From Deltaproteobacteria bacterium (GTDB lineage: Bacteria > Myxococcota > Myxococcia > Myxococcales > 40CM-4-68-19), in NCBI GenBank assembly GCA_005879805.1, contig VBKL01000065.1:1-64000 (forward strand): a DNA stretch of 64,000 nucleotides, read 5' to 3'. The translations under genes and the position numbers were made by a program. The notes beneath the pieces are model-generated. The model was given only the letters and a program-made list of their open reading frames with translations, had not been told where the DNA came from and made no database searches. Below are positions 34,111-41,845 of the stretch, in pieces; within the stretch, counting starts at the first letter, position 1; every line of letters begins with the position of its first letter.

Positions 34111-34809
34111 TCAGACCGCCGCACGGCCGGCGAATCGGTAGAGCTCGGCCGGCCGGTGATAGACCTCGCGCTGCGCCTCGCCCGTCGCCTCCAGCTGACC
34201 GGAGGCGACCATGCGCCGGCGGAACGAGTCCTTGTTGAGCGGCCGCTGCAGCACCGTCTCATGGACGCGCTGCAGGTCGAGCAGGGTGAAGGTCTCGGGA
34301 AGCAGGTGGAAGGCGATGGGCGTGTACTCGAGCTTGCCGCGCAGCCGCTGCACGGCCATTCCGAGCATGGCGGCATGATCGAAGGCGAGTCCCAGCTCGC
34401 CGCCGTCGGTCTTCGCCCCGACCGGTCCTCCGGTCTCCCCCTCCCAGGGGACGTCCAGGCGCGCAAGCGTGAAGGCGTCCTGCACCGGGACCCGGCTACG
34501 CGGCACGAGCGCGAAGTAGACGACGGAGAGTACCCGCCCGCGCGGATGGCGCCGCGGCGCTCCGAAGGTGTACAGCTGCTCGACGTAGACCCGCTTCAAC
34601 CCGGTCTGCTCCCGCAGGATGCGCCTCGCGGCGTCGTCGAGCGACTCGTCCCCTTGCAAGAACCCGCCGGGAATCGCATAGCGACCCCGGAAGGGGCTCT
34701 CCCGGCGGCGGCGCAAGAGCGTCCACAGCGCCTCGTCGAAGGCGGACAGGAAGATCACGTCCACCGACACCGAGAGCCGGTGGAATGCCAGCGTACCGTT
34801 GTTCGCCAT
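34111..34809 (-). CDS. NrtR-like NUDIX domain transcription regulator
   Basis: A 232-residue protein. Residues 1-140 form a NUDIX hydrolase fold with box GFLQGDESLDDAARRILREQ. Two positions of the catalytic consensus deviate (RR for RE, EQ for EE), which suggests a sensor rather than an enzyme. The C-terminal part (LPETFTLLDLQRVHETVL, RPLNKDSFRRRMVASGQLE, YHRPAELYRF) matches the winged helix of NrtR repressors, which control NAD metabolism and bind ADP-ribose. ATG 34809 was chosen for the N-terminus. It is divergent from the cyclophilin gene. No NAD genes are adjacent, so the regulon is not visible here. Confidence 0.78.
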   Translation of the reverse strand: MANNGTLAFHRLSVSVDVIFLSAFDEALWTLLRRRRESPFRGRYAIPGGFLQGDESLDDAARRILREQTGLKRVYVEQLYTFGAPRRHPRGRVLSVVYFALVPRSRVPVQDAFTLARLDVPWEGETGGPVGAKTDGGELGLAFDHAAMLGMAVQRLRGKLEYTPIAFHLLPETFTLLDLQRVHETVLQRPLNKDSFRRRMVASGQLEATGEAQREVYHRPAELYRFAGRAAV

Positions 34810-34879
34810 CCTTCCCCCGGGCGGCGATCGTGCGTGCGCCACGATTCTATGCATGGTGCAGATTCGTCAAGCTGGTAGC

Positions 34880-35506
34880 ATGCGCGCCATGATCCGATTC
34901 GCAATGCTCGCAGCTGCGGCCGCCCTGCTCGCCGCCCCCAAGGACAAACCCTCGAAAGGGTCCAAGGAGGTCTACGCGACCTTCGTCACGAGCGAAGGCA
35001 AGATCGGCGTCCGTCTTTTTCCCGACCAGAAGCCCAACGCCGTGAAGAACTTCGTCGATCTGGCCCAGGGCAAGAAGGAGTGGACCGACCCGCGGAACGG
35101 CAAGAAATCGAAGAAACCGCTCTACGACGGGACCGTTTTCCATCGCGTGATCGAGGGGTTCATGATCCAGGGCGGGGACCCGCTCGGGCAGGGCACCGGT
35201 GGCCCGGGTTACTCGATCCCCGACGAGATCTCCCAGGGCGAGCGGTACTTCGACAAGGCTTGCCAGCTCGCCTACGCAAACTCGGGACCCAACACCAATG
35301 GATCACAATTCTTCATCACCGAGGTCCCGGCTGCACACTTGAATGCGCGCCGATGCCCGGACAGCCCTTCCGGCGTCTGCGGCTACGTGCGTTTCGGCGA
35401 AGGCGTGTGCGGGTGCGATCTCGTCGCGAAGATCGCGGCCCTCGGGAACGACAAGACGACGCTCAAGAAGGTGGAGATCTCCAGCAAGAAGCCGACCTGC
35501 AAGTAG
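34880..35506 (+). CDS. exported cyclophilin-type peptidyl-prolyl isomerase
   Basis: About 208 residues. A short signal peptide (MIRFAMLAAAAALLAA) leads to a cyclophilin fold: GTVFHRVIEGFMIQGGDPLG carries the catalytic Arg, then TGGPGYSIPDEI, LAYANSGPNTNGSQFFIT and the end FGEGVCGCDLVAKIA. The Trp of human cyclophilin is absent, as in many bacterial forms. It catalyses proline cis-trans isomerisation in the periplasm. The start codon is uncertain between 34853, 34880 and 34889. Confidence 0.87.
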   Translation: MRAMIRFAMLAAAAALLAAPKDKPSKGSKEVYATFVTSEGKIGVRLFPDQKPNAVKNFVDLAQGKKEWTDPRNGKKSKKPLYDGTVFHRVIEGFMIQGGDPLGQGTGGPGYSIPDEISQGERYFDKACQLAYANSGPNTNGSQFFITEVPAAHLNARRCPDSPSGVCGYVRFGEGVCGCDLVAKIAALGNDKTTLKKVEISSKKPTCK

Positions 35507-35510
35507 CGAG

Positions 35511-37010
35511 TCAGCCCCACTTCTTCAGCGCGTACCCATAGGCGAGGTTGGTGCGCCCGGCGCCGCCCTCGGCGTAACGCACCTTGTAGTTGGAGAGCTG
35601 ATCGGTATCGAGCTCGGCCCGCCACGACGGCTTGTAGTCGTAGATGCGGGCGTTGTTCGCGCCGAAGATCGCGTTCTTCACCGGGCCGTCGGCCGGACCG
35701 AGCGGCGCGAGCGCGTACTTCTTCTGCATGTCGGCGGGGATCTCCAGCCGCCGCAGCGCTTCGATCTGCCACTGCGGCGAGCCGGTCCAGATGGCATCGG
35801 TGCCCCAGCAGACGTGGTCCGCGCCGAGGCCCTTGACGAGCTGTCCCATCATGAAGGCGGTCACGCGCGGGTCGGCGATGGTGGACTGGGCGAAGAGCTG
35901 TCCCACGTCGGCGTAGACGTTCTTGACGCCGAACTTCGCCGGCACCTCGGCGAGATCGGTCACCCATTCGATGCGGCCGGTGTTCTCGATCTGCGCCCAG
36001 GCCTGCTCGATGGGGGCGCCCGACCATCGAAAACCGCCGTGGTAGATGATGAAGTTGAGCTTGGGCCAGTCCTTCGCGGCCTTGCCGACGTCCCGGACGT
36101 CCGAGTATTCGAGCAGGTGTGGGTACTGCTTCTCGACCGAGGGCGGGAACAGCCCCTTGTGCACGCAGACGTTCTTCAAGCCGGCCTTGAGGAACTTCTC
36201 GTACGCGGGATAGACGAGCTTCTCGTCGTCCATCAGCCACGGATGCTTGGAGAGGTTCTTGTTGGTGTTGTCGCCGATCGTGTAGCCCTTCATCGAGTCG
36301 GGCTTCAGGTCCGCAATCGCGTGATCGATGCTCTCCATCCAGCCCGGATATCCGGGCGTGAAGATGGCGTGCGAGAGCATGCGCCGGGTGCCGGAAAGCC
36401 CGTTCACGTCGGCCCGCGCCTGCGCCTTCATCTCGTTGGTGAGGAACCAGTCCTCCGGCACTTCCGAGGGAGCGCCGCTGATGCAGGCCACCTTGGTATC
36501 GCTGTCGAGATAGATCTCCTTGAGGTAGTTCGCGAACATCAGATCGTCGATCGTCTGCTGCTTCTGCCCCAGCGCCGGATTCCATCCCGCCTTGCCCACC
36601 GCGTTGCGCTGGTTGACGAAGGTCTGGATCCGCGTTCCCGGCCGGAGGAAGTGCGTGTGCATGTCCATGATGAACTGCTTGGAGAGCTTCTTCGCCCGCG
36701 CATCGGCGTGCTCGGGGGTGGCCGCCTCCGCCTCGGACACGCCGAAGAGGCGCCCGTAGGTGCGGTTCATGGCGAGGAACGCCGTCGCCATTCCCGCGGC
36801 CGACTGGAAGAAGCGACGCCGGCTCATGCCGAGATGGGCCGCGGCCTCGGTGCCCATCGCCTTCACTCGCGCTTCGAACTCGCGCTGCTTGGGCGTCTGC
36901 GGACCCGGCATGAACTCATCGCTCGAGACGCTCTGCACCGGGATCGGCGCCGGAAACAGCGACTCCGCAGAGACGAGCTTCGCAAGCTCTTCCTCGGAAA
37001 GGAACCCCAT
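35511..37010 (-). CDS. Tat-type amidohydrolase (TIM-barrel metal-dependent hydrolase)
   Basis: A 499-residue member of the amidohydrolase_2 type. A twin-arginine motif SRRRFFQSAAGMATAFLAMN lies unusually far in, at residues 63-82, after a soluble leader. The barrel is visible: FIMDMHTHFLRPG (HxH metal ligands), PAYEKFLKAGLKNVCVHKGL, NFIIYHGGFRW and CWGTDAIWTGSPQWQIEALRR with the metal-binding Asp. It should be exported folded. Related proteins include decarboxylases and hydrolases; substrate is unknown. It converges on the cyclophilin gene. Confidence 0.8.
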   Translation of the reverse strand: MGFLSEEELAKLVSAESLFPAPIPVQSVSSDEFMPGPQTPKQREFEARVKAMGTEAAAHLGMSRRRFFQSAAGMATAFLAMNRTYGRLFGVSEAEAATPEHADARAKKLSKQFIMDMHTHFLRPGTRIQTFVNQRNAVGKAGWNPALGQKQQTIDDLMFANYLKEIYLDSDTKVACISGAPSEVPEDWFLTNEMKAQARADVNGLSGTRRMLSHAIFTPGYPGWMESIDHAIADLKPDSMKGYTIGDNTNKNLSKHPWLMDDEKLVYPAYEKFLKAGLKNVCVHKGLFPPSVEKQYPHLLEYSDVRDVGKAAKDWPKLNFIIYHGGFRWSGAPIEQAWAQIENTGRIEWVTDLAEVPAKFGVKNVYADVGQLFAQSTIADPRVTAFMMGQLVKGLGADHVCWGTDAIWTGSPQWQIEALRRLEIPADMQKKYALAPLGPADGPVKNAIFGANNARIYDYKPSWRAELDTDQLSNYKVRYAEGGAGRTNLAYGYALKKWG

Positions 37011-37091
37011 GGGAGATCTCCCTCAAGACGGATATGGCAGTGTGGTCCAGATCGCTGGTCCAGGAAAAGGGGGCCCCATGGCAGGTACCAT

Positions 37092-37340
37092 CTCCTCGCT
37101 CAGCTACGCGCCGCGCTGGAAGGCGATCTCGATCGGGTCGCGAATTGCGTCAGCGTCCGAGGTTTCGTGAACGCCACGCCGGAGTTCCTCGATCATCCGA
37201 AGGTCGTCAACGGCGCCTCCGAGCTGTTCGTCTCCGTCTTCGGTGAGGCGGGGCGGCACGCCCGCACCGCCATCGGCGCCGGAGGTCTTCCCTACGGCGT
37301 CGCGGTCGAGGTGGACGCCGTGTTCGCAGTCGCGAAATGA
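37092..37340 (+). pseudogene. ridA: RidA/YjgF family remnant, N-terminal half missing
   Basis: From about 37092 the frame reads LLAQLRAALEGDLDRVANCV, SVRGFVNATPEFLDHPKVVN, GASELFVSVFGEAGRHART, then VAVEVDAVFAVAK. This is the C-terminal half of a RidA imine deaminase of the YjgF/YER057c type, with the conserved Arg of GEAGRHAR. The first 70 residues of the family do not occur upstream in any frame. Upstream bases (37011-37090) instead form the short spacer to the divergent amidohydrolase. Either the gene is decayed or a segment was lost at about 37091. Confidence 0.75.
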
Positions 37341-37359
37341 GGCGTTAGAATCCTCCGCG

Positions 37360-37926
37360 ATGCCGTCGAGAAGCGAGATGCTGGCCGTCCTGGGCGAGAA
37401 GCGGCGCGCGTTTCTTTCCTTCCTGGAAAAGCGCGTCGGCCGCAAGGATCTCGCTGAGGACGTGCTCCAGGATGCCTTCTCGCGCAGCCTCGACAAGGTG
37501 CCGCTCGAGGGAGAGGAGTCGGCGGTGGCCTGGTTCTACCGGGCGCTGCGCAACGCGGTAGTCGACCACTACCGGCGAAACGGGGCGAACGACCGCGCAC
37601 TCGCGACGCTGGCGCGCGAGTTGGAAGAGCAGGTCGAGCCCGATCTCGACGAGCGGAACGCCGTGTGCCGCTGCGTGTCGCGCCTGTCCGAGACATTGAA
37701 GCCGGAATATGCCGCGGCGCTGCGGCGCATCGACGTGGACGGCGTGCCGGTCCAGGACTACGCGGCGGAAGCGGGCATCACCGCCAACAACGCGGGCGTC
37801 CGCGTCTTCCGCGCCCGCCAGGCGCTCCGCAAGCGGGTCGTCCGCTGGTGCGGTTCCTGCGCGGAGCGCGGCTGCATCGACTGCACTTGCGGGGAGCCCG
37901 GCAGTACGGGCTGCGCGCACTCCTGA
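37360..37926 (+). CDS. Cys-rich ECF sigma factor, CorE-like (ECF44 type)
   Basis: A 188-residue ECF sigma factor. Region 2 reads FLSFLEKRVGRKDLAEDVLQ, DAFSRSL, VAWFYRALRNAVVDHYRR. Region 4 reads LKPEYAAALRRIDVDGVPVQ, DYAAEAGITANNAGVRVFRARQAL. A CxC pair (residues 103 and 105) sits in the linker, and a C-terminal tail holds six Cys (WCGSCAERGCIDCTCGEP, then GCAHS). The linker CxC plus Cys-rich tail resembles the CorE group of Myxococcus, whose members sense copper, zinc or cadmium directly without an anti-sigma factor. No anti-sigma gene is adjacent, as expected. It faces a metallothionein-like gene 41 bases away. ATG 37360 was chosen for the fit to relatives. Confidence 0.83.
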   Translation: MPSRSEMLAVLGEKRRAFLSFLEKRVGRKDLAEDVLQDAFSRSLDKVPLEGEESAVAWFYRALRNAVVDHYRRNGANDRALATLARELEEQVEPDLDERNAVCRCVSRLSETLKPEYAAALRRIDVDGVPVQDYAAEAGITANNAGVRVFRARQALRKRVVRWCGSCAERGCIDCTCGEPGSTGCAHS

Positions 37927-37967
37927 GCGACGGGGAGCGACCGCCTCCCCGCCGCCTCAGGCCGCGG

Positions 37968-38063
37968 TTACTTCGTGGTGGGGCAGGCGCACGCGCCGCC
38001 GCAGGTGCAGTTCGTCTGGCAAGCGCAGTTCTCGCAGCGGGTCTGGTTCTTGTTCGAAGTCAT
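37968..38063 (-). CDS. 31-residue metallothionein-like Cys-rich peptide
   Basis: A tiny gene read directly from the sequence: ATG 38063 to TAA 37968. AGGAG lies 8 bases upstream (38072-38076). It contains seven Cys among 31 residues in the pattern CENCACQTNCTCGGACAC, after MTSNKNQTR. The repeated CxC and CxxC spacing is that of metal-binding metallothionein-type peptides. There is no signal or membrane segment. It converges on the Cys-rich CorE-like sigma gene and follows the UvrA-like gene on the same strand after 72 bases. Metal binding is inferred from the cysteine pattern. Confidence 0.75.
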   Translation of the reverse strand: MTSNKNQTRCENCACQTNCTCGGACACPTTK

Positions 38064-38135
38064 CGGGTCTTCTCCTGTTCGCGGCGCGCCGTCTTGCGCG
38101 CTGTCACAGGGGCAAACGCAGACCGCGCCGCCGCA

Positions 38136-40733
38136 TTACACCTGGTGCAGGCTTTCTTCCGCCCACGCTTCCTGCGAGGTGGAACGCTGCGCTGTGGAAA
38201 GGAAGCGCGCGAGATAGGACGCCGTGCGGCTCTGCCGTGAGCGCGAAACGTCGGCGGGCGTTCCCGCGGCGACGATGCGGCCACCCTCCTCGCCCGCGCC
38301 CGGTCCGATGTCGATGACGTAGTCGCTCGCCGCGACGACGCGCATGTCGTGCTCGACGACGATCACGGTGTTGCCCGCTTCGACCATGCCGTCCAGCTGA
38401 GCCAGGAGACGCTCCACGTCCGCGGGATGGAGGCCCGTGGTCGGCTCGTCGAGGACGTAGAGGGTGTCGCCCCGCTGCATGCGCTGCAGCTCGGTGGCGA
38501 GCTTGATCCGCTGCGCCTCGCCGCCCGACAGCTCCGTCGCGGGCTGTCCCAATCGCAGATACCCGAGCCCGACTTCACGCAACACGTCGAGCGCGCGTGC
38601 CACCTGAGGCTCCGCGGCAAAGAATTCCCGCGCTCCGTCGACCGTCATGCCGAGGACCTCGGCGATGTTCTTGCCACGGTATTGGATCTCGAGCGTGTCC
38701 GCGTTGTAGCGCCTGCCGTGGCAGACGGGGCACGGCGCGTACACGCTCGGGAGGAAGAGCAGCTCCACGAAGACGAATCCCTCGCCCTCGCAGTTCTCGC
38801 AGCGTCCCTTGGCGACGTTGAAGGAGAACCGCCCCGCGTCGTAACGACGGGCGCGGGCCGCCTTGGTGGCCGCGAATAGCTTGCGCACGTGATCGAAGAG
38901 GCCCGTGTAGGTGGCGAGGTTCGAGCGTGGCGTGCGGCCGATCGGTTTCTGATCGACGCGAACGAGGCGCTTGATGTGTTCCATGCCGCCCGCGATCCGT
39001 CCGATGGTGGCGGGCAGTGGGTGCGCTGGCCCTTCCGTCTCTTCTGCTTCGGCGGATAGATCGTCGCCGAGGTGGGGCGCGACGAGCTCGACGAGGACCT
39101 GGCTCACCAGGCTCGACTTGCCGGATCCCGAGATGCCGGTCACCGCGGTGAGCGTGCCGAGCGGGAACTCCACGTCCAGATCGTGGAGGTTGTTCCGCGT
39201 GACGCCTTCGAGGCCCAACCAGCCGTGCGGCTCGCGCGGCTGCCTCGGCGGAGGCGGACCTTCGCGGAACAGGTAGCGCCCCGTCTCCGACACGGCCACC
39301 TCGGCGAGCCCTTCCGGCGGACCGCTGTAGAGGATCTTCCCGCCGTGCTCGCCGGCTTTCGGGCCGACGTCCACGATCCAGTCGGCGCGCCGGACCACGT
39401 CGAGATCGTGCTCGACGACAAAGAGCGAGTTCCCCGATGCCTTGAGCTTGTCGAGCGCCCGCAGCAGCGCTTCGGTGTCGGCGGGATGCAGCCCCGCGCA
39501 CGGCTCGTCGAGCACGTAGACGACGCCGAAGAGATTCGACCGCACCTGGGTGGCGAGGCGGAGTCGCTGCAGCTCCCCGGGCGATAGCGTCGGAGTGCTC
39601 CGCTCCATCGCGAGATACCCGAGGCCGAGGTCGAGGAGCACTTCGATGCGGGAGACCATGTCCTCGGCGATGCGCCGCGCGACGATGGCCTTCTCCGGGT
39701 GCTCCGCGGCCATTTTCCATAGGAGAGCGGCGGTGCCGTCCTCCGTCGGAGCGAGCAGCGCGGCGAGGCGCGCGAGCGGCAGGCGGGAGATCTCCGCGAT
39801 GTCGAGCCCCGCGAAGGTGACCGAGAGTGCCTCCGGGCGCAGGCGCTTCCCGTGGCACGTCGGGCACGCGCTAGAGATCATGTAGCGGGCAACGCGTTTT
39901 TTGATCGAGGCGCTCTCGGTGTTAGCGAAAGTGTCGAGGACGTACTTCTTCGCGCTGGTGAAGGTGCCCTGGTAGTCGGGAGGCTCGCGCCGCCGGATCG
40001 CTCGCTTGATCTCCGCGTGGTCGAGGCCGCCGTACACCGGAACCGTCGGCTGCTCGTCGGTGAAGAGGATCCACTGGCGGTCCTTCCTGGGCAGTTCGCG
40101 CCAGGGACGGTCGACGTCGTAGCCGAGGGTGATGAGGATGTCGCGCAGGTTCTGGCCGTGCCAGGCGGGAGGCCAGGCCGCGATGGCGCGCTCGCGGATG
40201 GTGAGCGAATCGTCCGGGACCATCGACCGCTCCGTCACCTGGTAGATCCGTCCCAGCCCGTGGCAGGAAGGGCAAGCGCCCTGGGGTGTGTTGGGCGAGA
40301 ACGACTCGGCGTCGAGGTGCTCTTGATCGGGCGGATAATTGCCGGCCCGCGAGTAGAGCATGCGCAGGAGGTTGGAAAGCGTGGTGACGCTGCCGACCGA
40401 GGAGCGCGAGGTCGCCGCCCCGCGCTGCTGCTGCAGGGCCACGGCGGGCGGCAGGCCGTCGATCTCGTCCACCTCCGGGACGCCCATCTGATCGAAGAGG
40501 CGCCTCGCGTAGGGGGTGACCGATTCGAGGTATCTGCGCTGCGCTTCGGCGTAGAGGGTGCCGAAGGCGAGCGAGGACTTGCCCGACCCCGAAATGCCGC
40601 TGAAGACGACCAGGGCGTCCCGGGGAATGCGCAGGTCGACGTTCTTGAGATTGTGGGTGCGCGCCCCGCGTACGCGCACGAACCCGCCGTCCCTGCTTGC
40701 GGCTGCTCGGTCGACCCGGGGCGGCAACTTCAT
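38136..40733 (-). CDS. UvrA-like excinuclease ABC subunit paralogue
   Basis: An 865-residue ABC-type ATPase pair of the UvrA family. Two Walker A sites (FSGISGSGKSSLAFGTLY and VTGISGSGKSSLVSQVL), two signature motifs (LSPGELQRLRLATQV and LSGGEAQRIKLATEL) and two DEP/DEH boxes are present. Zinc-finger Cys sets (CPSCHGLG, CPTCHGKR, CENCEGEG) are also present. The protein is shorter than E. coli UvrA (940) because the UvrB-binding/insertion region is reduced, as in class II UvrA paralogues linked to drug or DNA-adduct resistance. UvrB and UvrC are not in the window. ATG 40733 is at the start of the conserved N-terminus. Confidence 0.88.
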   Translation of the reverse strand: MKLPPRVDRAAASRDGGFVRVRGARTHNLKNVDLRIPRDALVVFSGISGSGKSSLAFGTLYAEAQRRYLESVTPYARRLFDQMGVPEVDEIDGLPPAVALQQQRGAATSRSSVGSVTTLSNLLRMLYSRAGNYPPDQEHLDAESFSPNTPQGACPSCHGLGRIYQVTERSMVPDDSLTIRERAIAAWPPAWHGQNLRDILITLGYDVDRPWRELPRKDRQWILFTDEQPTVPVYGGLDHAEIKRAIRRREPPDYQGTFTSAKKYVLDTFANTESASIKKRVARYMISSACPTCHGKRLRPEALSVTFAGLDIAEISRLPLARLAALLAPTEDGTAALLWKMAAEHPEKAIVARRIAEDMVSRIEVLLDLGLGYLAMERSTPTLSPGELQRLRLATQVRSNLFGVVYVLDEPCAGLHPADTEALLRALDKLKASGNSLFVVEHDLDVVRRADWIVDVGPKAGEHGGKILYSGPPEGLAEVAVSETGRYLFREGPPPPRQPREPHGWLGLEGVTRNNLHDLDVEFPLGTLTAVTGISGSGKSSLVSQVLVELVAPHLGDDLSAEAEETEGPAHPLPATIGRIAGGMEHIKRLVRVDQKPIGRTPRSNLATYTGLFDHVRKLFAATKAARARRYDAGRFSFNVAKGRCENCEGEGFVFVELLFLPSVYAPCPVCHGRRYNADTLEIQYRGKNIAEVLGMTVDGAREFFAAEPQVARALDVLREVGLGYLRLGQPATELSGGEAQRIKLATELQRMQRGDTLYVLDEPTTGLHPADVERLLAQLDGMVEAGNTVIVVEHDMRVVAASDYVIDIGPGAGEEGGRIVAAGTPADVSRSRQSRTASYLARFLSTAQRSTSQEAWAEESLHQV

Positions 40734-40754
40734 CTGTGGAAAGTAGGTCGCGGA

Positions 40755-41765
40755 TCAGGGGATGAGCACGGCCCGGAAGCGGATGCGATTGTCCATCACC
40801 TTGGCGAGCGCGGCGTCCGCCTGATCGAGCTTGAACGTCTCCGTCCGCGGGCGCACGCCTGTCAGCGCGCTGAACGACATCGTCTCCTCGGAGTCGATCG
40901 AGCTTCCGCTCGGCCAGCCCGCTATGGTCCTTCCGCTGAGGAGCGCGAAGGCCGACACCGTCAGAGGCTCGAACGGCGCCGCGACCAGGAGCAGCTTTCC
41001 CCGCGGCTTGAGCCCGTCGATGGTGCTGGTGATGGCCTCGCTGTGCGGCGCCGTGGCGAGCACCAGGTCCGCTCCGCCCAGCTTCTTCAGCCCTTCGGCG
41101 GCCGAGATCTTCTCGGTGTCCAGGTACTCGTGCGCTCCGAGGTGCCGGGCCAGGTCCTCCTTGTCGGCGCCGCGGGAGATGGCGACCGTGCGGAACCCCA
41201 TGTTGGCGGAGTACTGGAGCGCGAGATGGCCGAGGCCGCCGATTCCCTGCACGGCCACGGTATCCCCCGCCCGCGCACCGCTGTTGCGTAGCGAGTTGTA
41301 GGTGGTGACCCCGGCGCACAGCAGGGGAGCCGCCTCGAGCGCGGTCAGCTTGTCGGGAAGGCGCGCCACCGCCTCGACGGGCGAGACCATGTATTCCGCA
41401 AATCCGCCATCGTGGCTGATTCCAGTGATCTTCGCCTGCTCGCAATTGATGAACCATCCCTTCCGGCAGGCCGTGCATCGGAAGCAATGGCCGCCGTGCC
41501 AACCCACACCCACGCGCTCGCCCGTCTTCCACCCGGTCACTCCCGACCCGACGGCGTGAATGCGTCCGGCGATCTCGTGCCCGGGTACGCGCGGTAGCTG
41601 GAGGCCGGGGAAGGCGCCGGCCTTGATCATGGCGTCGCTGTGACATACGCCACACGCCTCCACCTTGATCCGCAGCTGTCCCGGTCCCGGCTCGGGGATG
41701 TCGCGGTCCACGAGCTCGAACGGAGCCCCCGCCTTCGAAACCTGGACGGCCTTCATGGTCGGCAT
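40755..41765 (-). CDS. zinc-dependent alcohol dehydrogenase
   Basis: A 336-residue medium-chain dehydrogenase. Zn ligands are Cys in EACGVCHSD, and His-Glu in VPGHEIAGRI. The structural zinc set is FRCTACRKGWFINCE. The NAD(P) motif GIGGLGHLALQY follows. It oxidises primary or secondary alcohols or reduces aldehydes. The pattern is closer to bacterial AdhP/cinnamyl-type enzymes than to liver ADH. It is on the same strand as, and 21 bases before, the UvrA-like gene. Nothing fixes the substrate. Confidence 0.88.
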   Translation of the reverse strand: MPTMKAVQVSKAGAPFELVDRDIPEPGPGQLRIKVEACGVCHSDAMIKAGAFPGLQLPRVPGHEIAGRIHAVGSGVTGWKTGERVGVGWHGGHCFRCTACRKGWFINCEQAKITGISHDGGFAEYMVSPVEAVARLPDKLTALEAAPLLCAGVTTYNSLRNSGARAGDTVAVQGIGGLGHLALQYSANMGFRTVAISRGADKEDLARHLGAHEYLDTEKISAAEGLKKLGGADLVLATAPHSEAITSTIDGLKPRGKLLLVAAPFEPLTVSAFALLSGRTIAGWPSGSSIDSEETMSFSALTGVRPRTETFKLDQADAALAKVMDNRIRFRAVLIP

Positions 41766-41845
41766 CGGTCCTCCTCGCCATGACTTCCATCACCAAGGGA
41801 TTCCGGCTGCAAGCGCGAGTCGTGCGCGCTATGCTTCGCCCTCCG

